Assembly: GCA_015680905.1 (NCBI GenBank)
Contig: CM027382.1
Span: 20,681,501 to 20,745,500 of the forward strand
Direction: 5' to 3'
Length of the DNA stretch: 64,000 bases
Origin: Coptis chinensis
Lineage: Eukaryota; Streptophyta; Magnoliopsida; Ranunculales; Ranunculaceae
Shown: piece by piece, positions 10,583 through 21,335 of the stretch
Position numbering within the stretch: the stretch's first letter is position 1
Layout: the number at the start of each line of letters is the position of its first letter
Position numbers and translations under genes: made by a program
Notes under the pieces: model-generated
The model's database searches: none
Told to the model about the DNA's origin: nothing
The model's input: the letters and a program-made list of their open reading frames with translations, nothing else

Positions 10583-12504
10583 CTCATTTCGTAGGTAGAC
10601 TAATCATTTTTACATTATCATATTTTTAAGAGAGAGAAATTCCTTACCCACTTAGTGCTTACTCCAATAGACGATCTCCATTGCTAACTACATTGCTGTA
10701 AAAACTCATAGATTATGATGGGAGATAGTAAAAATTGACAAAATTCTCAATCAAGGCTTATGTGTGTACTTAGTAAATCTCTTATACTCTCCTATCTAAG
10801 AAACGGAATCCCTAGTTTACCATAGGTAGATAATCTCGACTTTCAATCCTCATCGGTCATACTCTCAAAAAAGAATCTCTCAGAAGATGGTCTACTATTT
10901 TACCTCATGTATGTGGGGAAAAGAATAATGAATATGAACATCCCACATACTACCTTGAAAAACAGACTTCTAGATGACAGTAGTCTCATGGAAAGAATGT
11001 CAACCACATATGAAGTGTCGGGTCTTTCACTTTAGCATCCTCTCACCTATTCTAGAATTCGTATCATACTGTATTGATAAGTCATGTGTTGTAACTTGGC
11101 TTGGGTATTGGTTTATGAAGGAAAGGTAAAAAGGATTCTAAGGTTGTTTCTGAAAACACTAAGGGTTTTGCTTCATTCTTTGGAAGATTTATTTAAATTC
11201 TGTATTGCAGAGAAAATTCTTCCTTTGTCTTAGCTTTTCCATCCATTCTGTTCAACTTATTTTTTTTATTTTTATTTTTATTTATTTATTTATTTTTAAC
11301 TCAGTGGTATATCCTTGATTAGTATTGGATATGCTTATTTTCCACTAGCTTCTTTCACTTAGAACAGAATGATGGTTTTCATTGTATCTCTCTGATATTT
11401 CCTTGTAATCTTCCTTTTGTGCTCTTTCTTCCTCCTTGTTCCCCTCGTATTCTCAGAAACATATGGGTATGGCTGATAAAGGTTTTTGGCTATACTCTTT
11501 GTCTGGAGTTGGGTAAAGGGTAAAGGGTTTTATGAAAGAAAATGACTTACTATAAGGCTCAAAAGGGTTTAACATGATGGTCCTACTAGGTGGGATAAAG
11601 GATGAATGGGTTCACTACTTGACTTATCAGTATGATACTCTATTTCGAATAGACTACAAGACCTAATGGCTATCTCCCCAATTGATGTCACTTTGTGATT
11701 AACCAAATTAACGAATAATGAGACTATATTATAACGACATAAAGAACTAAAAGATGTTGAGTCACTAAGACTCGGATTTTTCGTAAGACTCTCCAAAGAA
11801 TGGGTATAAAGCTCAAGTCTCACGGGCTAAGTCTAAAAATTCTACTTCCAGTTTACTAGGGGTAAATCTCTCTTCTAGCAAAAGTACACAAAACTGACCA
11901 AGTACTGTGGTGGTGCCTTTAAAAAGAATTCTATCAACAAGAACTATATCCGGGCATAATAAATAGTCTAAGCGGTAATGAAATCAATAATATCAACTAT
12001 ATATCAAACTCAACACTAAGCAGTATAGAATATATATCCCAGACTCATCATTAAAATTTATTTATCTCATGCTACTGATATAGAAACAATAATATTTTTG
12101 TTTTTGAAAACTAATTTTCGAAATTCATTTCTCAAGTACTTCTCAAGTACACCTTCCCCCAACTTGACATATTGTCCTCAATGTATAGAAATTAAGTAAA
12201 TGAAATGAATGAGAAAAAGGGAAGATGTTACCATTGATGCTGAATATCAAAATTAATCCCAAAAATAAAAACATTTCCATTTACCTAGATTTTTTTTTTT
12301 TTTTTTAAAAATTCTTTTTGTTAGGTCCTTTTAAGTCAGATCCCTAAGACTATATATCATGCATTATCAATTTGGTGTGAGGAGATTAGATTTTCTTACC
12401 CAAATCTGACGAATGTTTGGAGAACGAGGAGGTCTCACCTTGTGGGTTGTCAAAAATACTCTTTGATAAGCTGGAAAGATTGCTGGTGAAGTTGCTTCTC
12501 TACC
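10583..12504 (-). other. 3' non-coding part of family B element
   Basis: About 1.9 kb without convincing genes; the open frames seen are short and AT-rich. Near 12146-12180 the - strand reads attgaggacaatatgtcaag followed by ttgggggaaggtg, the gaggacaa plus G-run motif found in Athila-like 3' regions and in family A. A block conserved with family A is at about 12325-12360. A T-run lies near 12290-12307. The boundary with the family A LTR at 10583 is approximate. Confidence 0.45.
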
Positions 12505-12942
12505 TTGAACTATTTAAGGTCTGATGATTGTGTGATAGGCCTTGTGGTTCTTTTGTGTAGAAGATTGACAAAAATCTTTCTTTCTAACAGGACAATAGTA
12601 TCTAATGTGCCCTTTACCACCACAATAATGATAATGGATGTCTGGCTGACTGTGCTTAAGGTGGGCGGTAGATTGGTTCACATATTTCTCTCATTTAGAC
12701 AATGATGGTGTAGAAGAGGCTTCAACAGTGCAATGCTTCTTATCAATATGGTCCACTTTTTGCTTCAGAAGACTCATTTCAGTTTCTAGATTCTGTTGTT
12801 TTTCCAAAACTTCTTTAAAATTGATTCTCTAGCAACCCGATTTTTTAAAGGCGTAAGTCTGTTGTTCATCATGAAATGTAGAGTTCATCTTCTCAAGATA
12901 TGATACTCTCTTTGTCAATTTTCCATTCTGCTCACTTAAATC
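12505..12942 (-). pseudogene. Coiled-coil plus CCHC zinc-knuckle segment in frame behind the protease, family B
   Basis: Read from 12942 downward in the same frame as the protease, after one TAG (12943-12945). The first part looks like a coiled coil: LTKRVSYLEKMNSTFHDEQQ, and after a TAG at 12829-12831, LEKQQNLETEMSLLKQKV. A Ser/Thr-rich spacer and a TGA (12691-12693) follow, then at 12592-12636 a zinc-knuckle core YHYCGGKGHIRYYC. The spacing fits C-x2-C-x4-H-x4-C with the first Cys changed to Tyr (TAT for TGT, one base). A basic tail follows. Such a coiled coil plus C-H-Y-C-G-x-K-G-H-I knuckle is, from memory, typical of Gag of Ty1/copia-type plant elements. Its place behind a Ty3-type protease is unusual and suggests capture or fusion. 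Confidence 0.55.
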
Positions 12943-13480
12943 CTAAATTTTCTGCAGAGATTCCAAGAACATGGCTAGCAACGCCTCTGTGGTTGGGTTC
13001 TCAGGTTTATCACAATTTTCTGTAGATTGAGCACTCTCAATTGTATCTTCGAATGGGACAAATTCTTGTATCATGCTATCAAGGAAGTACACCTCTCCAC
13101 CTTCGGTGTCATCATAATCTTTATACAACAGGTGAAAGATATTTATGTCCATGGACATCTTACCAAAGTTGATCTTCATTTCACCGTTGTGACAATTTAT
13201 CAAAGCTTTTGCGGTAGCTAGAAAAGGTCGGCCTAGAATAATTGTAATTTTATCAAAGGCCTCCTGGGTGTCTATCACAATGAAATCTATTGGATAGTAA
13301 AAATCGGCTACTTGAACAAGAACATCTTCAACTATGCCTCTGGGAATCTTGGTAGAATGGTCAGCTAACTTCAATTTGACTTTTGTAGGCTTTAGGTTCT
13401 CAAGGCCCAACGCTTGGTACACATGATATGGCCAGAGATTAACACTAGCACCAAGGTCTAAAAGAGCATTACCCGTGAAT
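12943..13480 (-). pseudogene. Aspartic protease of family B gag-protease polyprotein
   Basis: Retropepsin-type protease region. The active-site motif DLGAS (13444-13458) replaces the usual DTG or DSG; this DLG form also occurs in family A copy 2. It continues VNLWPYHVYQALGLENLKP, then KLADHSTKIPRGIVEDVLV, then FYYPIDFIVIDT and the C-terminal motif ILGRPFLATAKALI. The frame is intact over the whole protease. The C-terminal tail is acidic and ends LAMFLESLQKI at a TAG, after which the same frame continues into the zinc-knuckle segment. It would process Gag; whether DLG is active is uncertain. Confidence 0.75.
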
Positions 13481-13581
13481 TTTTCTCATATCTTGCATGA
13501 TATTGTAGGACTTCCTGGATCTTTGAGCTTGACTGGAGCTTGCTGATGGATAATAGATGTTGTTTGTCCAGCTAGAAACGC

Positions 13582-14145
13582 TCACTTTGGAACATGAGTA
13601 CTTCTCTTTATGTTGCATGCATCCTTCAAGAATTTGGCATATGATGGCAACTGCTTGATTGCTATGAGAAAGGGGATATTGATGTTATCTTTCTCAAATG
13701 CCTCCTTCATCTCTAAAAATTGCTTGTCCTTTTTGCTTTGAGCAAAAAACATAGGAAAAGGTGCCTTTGGTACAAAAACATCAGCATGTGTCTGCTCTTC
13801 TTTCTCGTTGGCATTCTTACATATCTTGTCTTGGTTATCTTGACAAATGGGAGTTGAAAGGATTTCTCCCACTTTCTTTCGAACTTCATTTGAAATCTTG
13901 ACCGATTGCTCTGTAACAATGTCATCATGAGAAGGTAAGTCAACCTTGTTTTCTATCTTCAATCCTGATCTAAGAGTAGTAACTGAGCTGACATGATCAT
14001 GGAGGTGATCAGTACTAGAAGTTGTCCTAATGTGGCATACATCTTCACTCTTCGATATTGGTTCCAATAAGCTAGGTTGAGTGGCTTGTGTCTTTACAGA
14101 CAAAGTAGTGGTGAGTTGGTTGACCTTAGCCTCTAGAGACTCCAT
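13582..14145 (-). pseudogene. Gag-protease linker of family B
   Basis: Open stretch of 187 codons in the same frame as the protease. It holds markers of the Athila-type linker: SVTTLRSG (near the middle), KAPFPMFFAQSKKDKQFLEM, and NIPFLIAIKQLPSYAKFLKD followed by a Cys and a basic NIKR. The same motifs (TTLRSG; LDAIKSLPGHAKFLKELC) occur in family A copy 2. The stop at 13582-13584 and one upstream of 14145 break it from its neighbours. It would link Gag to the protease and carry cleavage sites. Confidence 0.7.
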
Positions 14146-14427
14146 TCTAGAACATTGACTTGCCTGAGATTGCTGGAGATTGAGCTAAGACTGTGCAATA
14201 AGCTCTATAACACTTTCAAACTTTTGATTTTTCTGTGATAGCAAAGTAATAGCATTCTCCAGGTTGGCAGGTGCGGCATAATTTCTCCTAGGATCAAGCA
14301 CTAACTCTCCACTTGTATTGGAATTCTGCTAAGAGTATAATTGTTGTTGAGGAACCAACTGTGAAGCTTGACTTGTCTGTGGAATATAACTTTGATCTTG
14401 TGAACCTAGGGGTTCAGCGTTCTGTCT

Positions 14428-15478
14428 CTAATAATTGCCTTGAAAGTTATTACCACCTTGGTTGGGCCTTTGAAATGAGTTTATATTGTACTCTCCAACT
14501 GATGCATGTTGATAGTAACTAGGACATTCTAGAGTTACATGAGAAGTGTCCGAATAGACTTCGCAGTATCGGCTAGCTTGCATGCCTGGGAGAGATTTAG
14601 CTTGAGACTTGTTGATCTTGGAGGGATTCATAGAGAACTGGTTGAATTTCTTACTCAAAGTTTCAATGCTGGTGGCCAAGCTGGCCAATGTAGACTTCAG
14701 TTCTTGATCTGATTGTTCATGTGCTTGGTAACCAAATTGCTTTGGCCCCCTCCATTCTAGCAACATCCTCGTTGCTAGTAGTCCAATGTTGTGTTTCTTC
14801 AGCTAAATTCTCGAGAAAGTTGTAAGCTTCCTCTCCATCCATTGATATAAACTTGCCTTTGTGCATTGACTGTATCATCTGCTTGTTCATCATCAAGAGT
14901 CCTCGATAGAAAAAATGAGCTAGTGTGCTCTTATCATAACCATGATGTGGACATGAGACTAGCAGATTATTGAATCGCTCCCAACTACAATGATATTCTT
15001 CAGACGCCTTTCCTTTGAAATTGCTGATAGCTTGCTGCATGACATTAGTCTTCTGGGGTGGGTAGAACTTGTTCATAAACTTCGTTCTCAACTTCTCCCA
15101 GTTGTCTATTAAATTGATCGGCTATGCAGTTAACCATTCAGAGGCTTTACCTTCGAGTGAGAGCGGAAAAAGAATCAACTTGATACTCTCATCTTTGATA
15201 TTCTGGTTCTTGAAAGTTCTGAGGACTAATAGAAATTTGTTAATGTGAACATATGGCTGAACACTGTCTGAACCATTGAACTTCGGAAGCATAGAGATTA
15301 CTGATGCTCTAAGTTCAAAATAGTTAGATTCTGTCTCTGGAAAAACAATACTGTTGGGTGGGTCTCCAATGATTGGCGAATAGAAATCGCTCAGCTTCTT
15401 CCTCTGTTGTGCTTGCATGGGTATGATAGCTTCAGAATTATTTAGGTCCACAACACCTCCATCATTGCGTGCGGCCAT
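14428..15478 (-). pseudogene. gag: gag pseudogene of family B
   Basis: The ATG at 15478 starts MAARNDGGVVDLNNSEAIIP; the open frame runs further upstream but lacks family similarity there. The N-terminal part has KLSDFYSPIIGDPPNSIVFP, parallel to PLSDFYKALNDGPKSCIV of family A. After EWLTA there is an in-frame TAG (15122-15124). The Retrotrans_gag core continues to 14717: KFMNKFYPPQKTNVM, SEEYHCSWERFNNLL and SCPHHGYDKSTLAHFFYRGL. A frameshift near 14740-14766 leads into a Gln/Asn-rich part with a degenerate knuckle CEVYSDTSHVTLEC, in which the second Cys is Tyr. Only one frameshift and a few stops separate it from an intact gene, so it decayed fairly recently. Confidence 0.75.
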
Positions 15479-16025
15479 TGTATCAATCTTGTCTAGTATT
15501 CTTGCTATACGAAGATGATGAAAAACTATCCTACTATGCTTGAATGCAATTAAACTAATATGCAACTATTCTAAATTATACTAATATGCAAAACTACTTT
15601 CCTTCAACTGGGTTGGGCTTTACAGCTAGTATCTCTCCCGTTGTCTAAAGCTGTCTCTTCTAGGGTTATGGTGAATCACTTGGATTGCTTAAGTACCACG
15701 GCCCACAGAAGATAGTCCGTTTGTCAAGATTCAGATCTGAAACACTAGAGTTTGATGTTTCACTGTGTTGGCTTACAACTTCAATTGTTGAAAAGGTCCT
15801 AAATACAATTATACTAGAAAGCAATAAAACTAAACTACGATGCAACTATACTAAGAATTAAATAAAAATAATGAAGATTCGACTAACCTGGATGGTATAT
15901 CTTGTCTTCGAGATGTCCTTCAAGCTTCTCTCTTTCTCAAAAGGATGGATGATGCGGCTAAAATTACCTCAAGATCCAAAGTTCTAATCTTGAAAGAAAA
16001 CGTTAAACATAAACAACTTAAAACG

Positions 16026-16038
16026 GCAGCGGCGCCAT
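16026..16038 (-). promoter_or_regulatory. Primer binding site of family B (tRNA-Asp type)
   Basis: The - strand reads TGGCGCCGCTGCC, two bases inside the LTR end ...GAGGTCA. It closely matches the TGGCGCCGTTGCC complement of tRNA-Asp used by Athila-like elements, with one mismatch. Confidence 0.75.
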
Positions 16039-16040
16039 TT

Positions 16041-17648
16041 GACCTCGCCTCTTTTTATGTGTGAGATTGTGGATGGATGATGTAGATGAATGATGGTCGT
16101 TGAACAAAATAGAAGCGTATCAAAACCTAATTATCCTTCAATGAGTAAAGGATGAGTAGGGTATCGTTCCACTTTTAAGTGTATGTTTATATGAAGGACA
16201 TGACTGGAAAGGGGGTTTGAGGGATTAAAAACTATTATTATAGATATTGTAGATTCTAATGCTAAACTAAACTAAACTAAACTATTGAGAATTTATAAGA
16301 GAGGGAATTCAAGAGATTAGAATCCACCAATACTTTTGATTCAATGACCTTTTGCTTCATGGTTGTTCTCACAAGTTGACTACAATTAGGCAATCGAGCA
16401 AGTGCTGATGCCCTCTTGGACGAAACATCGTTAACGAATAACTCTACTTAAGGTTGTTCCTATGTTTATGCTATTAATATCTTATTTTCTTTAATGTGAG
16501 TTTGGGCAGCTATTCAATGAATCACCATCTAAGGCAAACACAAGGAATACATCCCTTACTCTAAAACACTACACAACTAGAAGAAAAGTAGAGAATAATA
16601 GTATGATATTCAATTACAATAAATAAAACCCTATTCTAGCATGATATTCAATTGCAATAAATAAAAGGATGTCACTAGCAAATATTCAATTGCAATAAAT
16701 AAAACCCTAAACTAGCATGATATTCGATTGCAATAAATAAAAACCTTAATCTATATTTCTATCCCCTAGTCTGGGCAATGGAACTAATAACTAAAAACAT
16801 AAATAACTAACTTGATTGAAGAACACCATGAACCAAAAGAATCAACAAACCCTAAGCACCGGCTTCATCTTCTCTCTTGAAGGAGAAGATTAGCCTTCCA
16901 TAAAGAAGGAAGAACACGAAGAATGAGAAGAAGAAGAGTCGAAGAACATAAGACTAGAAAGACTAATTTATTAAGACTCGGCTAGTTAAAACTAAATCTT
17001 TTATTATTAATCTCTCTCTGCCTCAAGTTCTGGAGACAAGAGTATAAGTGAATTGGCAAATTACATGAGGCACTTAGGTCCTCTATTTATAGGGGTTACA
17101 ATGAGTTCTAAAAGCATTCCAAATCGCCATTTGTTTCCTAATAAAAAGAGACTTCTTTCAGAGTCCAACTTCGTCTCCAAAACTAAGAAGGAATTGGCTC
17201 ATTAATGTCATTTCATGGGTGCGGGACGACGATCCTTTGCGCCCCGAGACGCTGAGCAATCTTGTCTGGGGCCGACGTGATCCATCGTCCCCGATCACGA
17301 AAGTCTATTTTGTCTCTTCTGCTCTATCCTTCTATCCTCTTTTGCGGGCTTTGGTCCAAGCAATGAATCCTTTGGCCTTGGGCATCCAAATAGGCTTTAA
17401 AATTGGTCCAAGTCGCATCTTTAATAGCTTCAATTCCTTGGCCTTCTCCATGATTGTCCACGGGCTTCCCATGTGATCCTTAATGCTCCAAATTGCTCCG
17501 TTTTATCCTTTTTTCTCTAATATTCTACAAAACTCTCTTTTTCACCTGTAGAATCATAAAACATAACTTACAAACACTATTAATCCACTAAGATGGCTAA
17601 ACAAGAGGCATAATCGAGGGTTAAATTGCACTTTTTGAGCACTTATCA
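16041..17648 (-). repeat. 5' LTR of family B element
   Basis: 1608 bp. On the - strand it starts TGATAAGTGCTCAAAAAGTG at 17648 and ends GAGGCGAGGTCA at 16041, next to the primer site. It matches the solo LTR at 24283-25858 in opposite orientation over most of its length. Two parts differ: a 38-bp tandem repeat here (16605-16756), and a block at about 17205-17312 replaced by unrelated sequence in the solo LTR. Confidence 0.8.
16605..16756. repeat. 38-bp tandem repeat, 4 copies
   Basis: The unit contains gatattcaattgcaataaat and begins at about 16605, 16643, 16681 and 16719, an even 38-bp spacing. It lies inside the family B 5' LTR and is absent as an array from the solo LTR, so it expanded after the two LTRs separated. 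Confidence 0.85.
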
Positions 17649-17649
17649 C

Positions 17650-19230
17650 TGATACTCTGAAAATTTATGTTAAACTAACTATCTATTCGTAAACACAAAT
17701 AATCAATTAACTAAATAAGTACTTAAATCAATATTCTTACTCTCAATTCATTATACAATATAGAGAGTCAGGATTCGTTTCCCTCTTAATCTATCAAGAC
17801 TAAACGAATTCAATTAATCAAACACAAGGAAACAATAGTGAGAATAATGAGAGTAGTGTTGTGATTTATTTAAACTAAAACTAATTATAAATTATTTAAA
17901 TTAACAATGCAATAAACTAATTATAAATTAAACTAATTTAAACTAAGCAATTAAAAAGTGAATTTAATTAATTGGAAGAACATAGAGGAAGGATTAATCT
18001 ATCTATGTGAAGCTATGATTATTCTAACTAGTTTCTCATGTTTTAATCTTAACCTTTATTAATCTACACAAGGTAAAACAACAAAAGCCACAATTTATTA
18101 TTGATCCCTAACCAATCCTAGCAATCTCTGTACTAAGATATGATTAGCATAAAAGAAATTCTCCTCCACAAATCTCTTCGTGGAGTTTCCTTTCTCTAGT
18201 TCAACTTCTATAATCTCTATCTCTAGACAACTATAAAACTTGAACTTGAAGCACATAAGACAATAAGAAAATTAAAGAGGAACAATCATAACCCTCATAT
18301 AGACTTCATAAAACTCCTCTAATAGAGTTTTTAGCCTAGTTTCATTGGGTTCATTAACAATAAACAATAATAAGAAGACATAATTAAATTAAACTAAACT
18401 TGATTAAAATAACTTGAATTCAAATTTGAAGATTGAAATATAATCTAAGTATTTTATTCTAAGATTCAAAACTTGTTCTAACAACTAATAGAATTGACAA
18501 CTAACTAGATTAATCTATATAAACTAATTTAATGAATTAAAACTAACTATTTCGTCTAGACTAAGTAAAGCTAAGTAAAAACTAACTATTGGATTATTGA
18601 CTAACTAAAAACTAAGTATAAAACTAACTTTCTGATATAGATCTTGCTGACCTTAAGAGCTAAGTTTTTGTTTGTTAAATGGAGGAGACCAGATCCACAA
18701 AATCGTGCATGGGTTGAGGAGCCTGTTTTGGGCCGGAAAATCGAGCCCAAAACCTCAGTACTTCAGTCCACAAATAGCTTTTCAGCTAGATTTGACTTCA
18801 ACAGCCTTTTCATCCATTTCTGCTCTGCTGATTGGGCCAAGCCTGGGACCATTGGAAATCTCTTTCCAAGCCGGTCATTTTGACATAAGGTAGGCCCAAT
18901 TCCAAGGTCTGAGTCCAAAGATACGGCCTTCGAAAGTTCTGCTGACTTTTGTATGTTGTTTCTGCCCGCGTTGACTTTGACTTTTCAGCTTTGACCGGGC
19001 TTTAAAAAGGTTTTTTCTCCTTGAATCTTGGCCTTTTATCATAGAACTTCTTAGCAACCAACCCTTGCTCCTTTATCTCGCTAAAGGGGCGCATTTCTGC
19101 ACATATTTGACTCCAATGCTTGAAATACATAAGAACACGATAACAGTACTAACTCTTACTTATTAATCACATAATTGGTTAAAAGTGATATTGTTAAAGG
19201 GGTTAAAACTGCAGTTTTGGGCTCTTATCA
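17650..19230 (-). repeat. 3' LTR of family A copy 2
   Basis: 1581 bp. On the - strand it starts TGATAAGAGCCC at 19230, just after the polypurine tract, and ends CAGAGTATCA at 17650. It matches 26128-27343 in the same orientation and 9242-10582 in the opposite one. Only one base (17649) separates it from the family B 5' LTR. Confidence 0.85.
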
Positions 19231-19244
19231 AACCACCCCCAAAC
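19231..19244 (-). promoter_or_regulatory. Polypurine tract of family A copy 2
   Basis: The - strand reads gtttgggggtggtt directly before the 3' LTR start. The upstream sequence gcttgagaacaagcaaaa matches that before the LTR of copy 1. Confidence 0.75.
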
Positions 19245-21335
19245 AGCATTTTGCTTGTTCTCAAGCAAATATGAGAAATTAGAATAAGTGACCAACGCCG
19301 AGTGCGATTGCATTGACCATATGCAACAAGGCCTTAAACTACTAGGAATTCCCTAGTGGACGAGTTATAGCCTCGTGAGAGTTTTCCAGTGAAGGTACTC
19401 ACAAACTTCATATATACTACAACGACTAAGAAATAAAACTGTTGTTTCCTTATTTATTCTCAAATATCTATATATCTCACTAGCAATGAATACAGAATAA
19501 TCAAGTCGAAACCTAAGCTAATATATGAATAATAATCAAATCATCTTAAGATAAACAACTATATAATGAACTATGATATGAAATGCAATGGCAGGTTCAT
19601 TTATGAAACTTTTGGGTAACGTGCCTAAGTAGGTTCTCACAAAAATATGTCAAAACTCATAACACTCTGATTTTTCCACTCAAGTTTGCTAACTCCAGTG
19701 TGCAGTGGGCACACGTTCCCTCACAATCTCAATGACAATATAAGGAAGCCGAGGTCGATCAAACATATCTACCACTTACTATCACACCTATCACACCAAC
19801 CTATTCCTAATTGAGCTAGAAGTCTTTATTAAGTGATACGGGGTGTAGGTATTAGTTAAAGAAGGAAGGAAATGGATATTCAAAAAGACAAGTCTAAGAA
19901 AATAGGGTATTCATATTATGTAACTAGAGAAAACCTTGTTCTTTTGCTTCTACACTTTGTTTCCATCCTTAGCCTTTTTATTTTGGCTTTTTGACTCCTT
20001 TTATTCTATTATTGGAGTTTTTATTTTATTTTCTTTGGATGAAAACTTCTTTTCTTTTTCTTTTCTGAAGCAACTAACTAATTTTTGTTTACACAGGTTT
20101 TTCTCTTCTCTTTTCTTCACTCATCCTATTTCTTATACTTATCCAGATAGGTAGGCTGATTTTATTTTTTTATTTTTGTTTTATTGTGTAAAGGATTTGT
20201 GGTTTGTGAAAAGGCTAATGAAAGGCTCAGTGGGGCGACTAGCGGATAATAAATTTCATATAGGTGTGAATTTCTGGCTATATCGATCCAAAGAGGGCCT
20301 AAATTCTCGCTTAGGATATGGTGTGGTGATCAAGCAAGTGGATGTGTGATTTCTTTACTCGGATTTGACTTCTCCCTTGTGTCATCACTCAGATATTTCA
20401 CTCTTATGAGGCTTTTAGGCTAGATGCTTACAGGATATGTATTAAGTACTCTAACCTAGGTCTCAGAAAAATACTGCCAAGTACAATCAAAGATGCTCAT
20501 GCAAGATGTTCGTGAAAAGATGCAATGACTATTACCTACGTATTAATCTATGTTTCAAAAATTAAATCCTAATTTAAGTACTACGTGAGATTTCTAGATT
20601 AATATCATCATGGAGAAGGGAACAATACTATTATCACTAAGTGCCTAGTATAAACAATATTTATGATTTTTAATTTTTTATAAAGAAAAGTGTGTAATTT
20701 ACATCCTAAAAGTGCCTAATATTTGCAAATGTTTCTATCCCACCCCCAAACAATCGAACGCTTTGTCCTCAAAATGTAAAGAGATAAGGAAAGAATTTAC
20801 CATAGAAACGTGGCAATAATTGGCAGTACCTGTAACAGAAATATTGTAAAGATGATATGCTAACATGAAGCCCAATTAAACTATTACGTACTAACTAGCA
20901 CAAACTCTATTGGAGTAAACATGACAGGCAAAGGATGGCAAAAAGATTTGAAATGAAATATCAAAATACGCCACCCCTAAACAAAATTGGAAAACTTTTT
21001 AAGTTTGAAAATGTTTGTTTAGCCTATACTCCAGAAAGGTGGTATATTACAAAAAATTATATGGGTCTTTTTAAGTCAGATTCCCTAGACTTAATGTGAT
21101 ATATATGTATTAGCATGCAGTTTACCATACATCAATAATCTAAATAATTGTAGATCTTCCATAAATAGCTAATACGTAATGCACCATCAAATAGAATCAA
21201 GCACCAAGACTTTCTACGATGCAACTTAGTGGAATGAGAGCGAGATCTGATGGACCTAGAACCTAATCGAGCGTGTACTCTCTTCTTTTTTGAATGAAAG
21301 GGTGTCCAAGTTAATGATCATGAAAAAAAGAATAG
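19245..21335 (-). other. 3' non-coding part of family A copy 2
   Basis: About 2.1 kb with no genes. Its outer part matches 7620-9228 of copy 1 in reverse order. A gaggacaaagc plus gtttgggggtggg block is at about 20738-20785. The segment 21061-21090 holds, on the - strand, gtctagggaatctgacttaa followed by aaagaccc, a block shared with family B and decayed in copy 1. The PF20167-like ORFs that copy 1 carries between these two blocks are missing. Confidence 0.55.

Larger units (their letters stand above)
10583..17648 (-). mobile_element. Athila-like Ty3/gypsy element, family B, 3' end missing
   Basis: Non-autonomous LTR element read right to left: 5' LTR (16041-17648), tRNA-Asp-type primer site (16026-16038), gag, linker, protease, an in-frame coiled-coil plus zinc-knuckle segment, and a 3' non-coding part. 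No reverse transcriptase or integrase is seen. No family B LTR is found at the low-coordinate side; the element meets the 3' LTR of family A copy 1 near 10583, so its 3' end was lost by deletion or insertion. From 14766 down to about 12505 the coding part stays in a single frame and is interrupted only by stops, so it is better preserved than either family A copy. Confidence 0.75.

Noticed and set aside
11569-11823. 84-codon frame on the - strand as a gene of family B
   Set aside because: It lies in the 3' non-coding region, has no similarity to element or host proteins and no start context.
12505-12705. 66-codon frame on the + strand
   Set aside because: It is the antisense of the zinc-knuckle segment read on the - strand.
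16605-16756. Regular 38-bp spacing as a CRISPR array
   Set aside because: The whole unit repeats with no unique spacers, it lies in an LTR, and the genome is a plant's.
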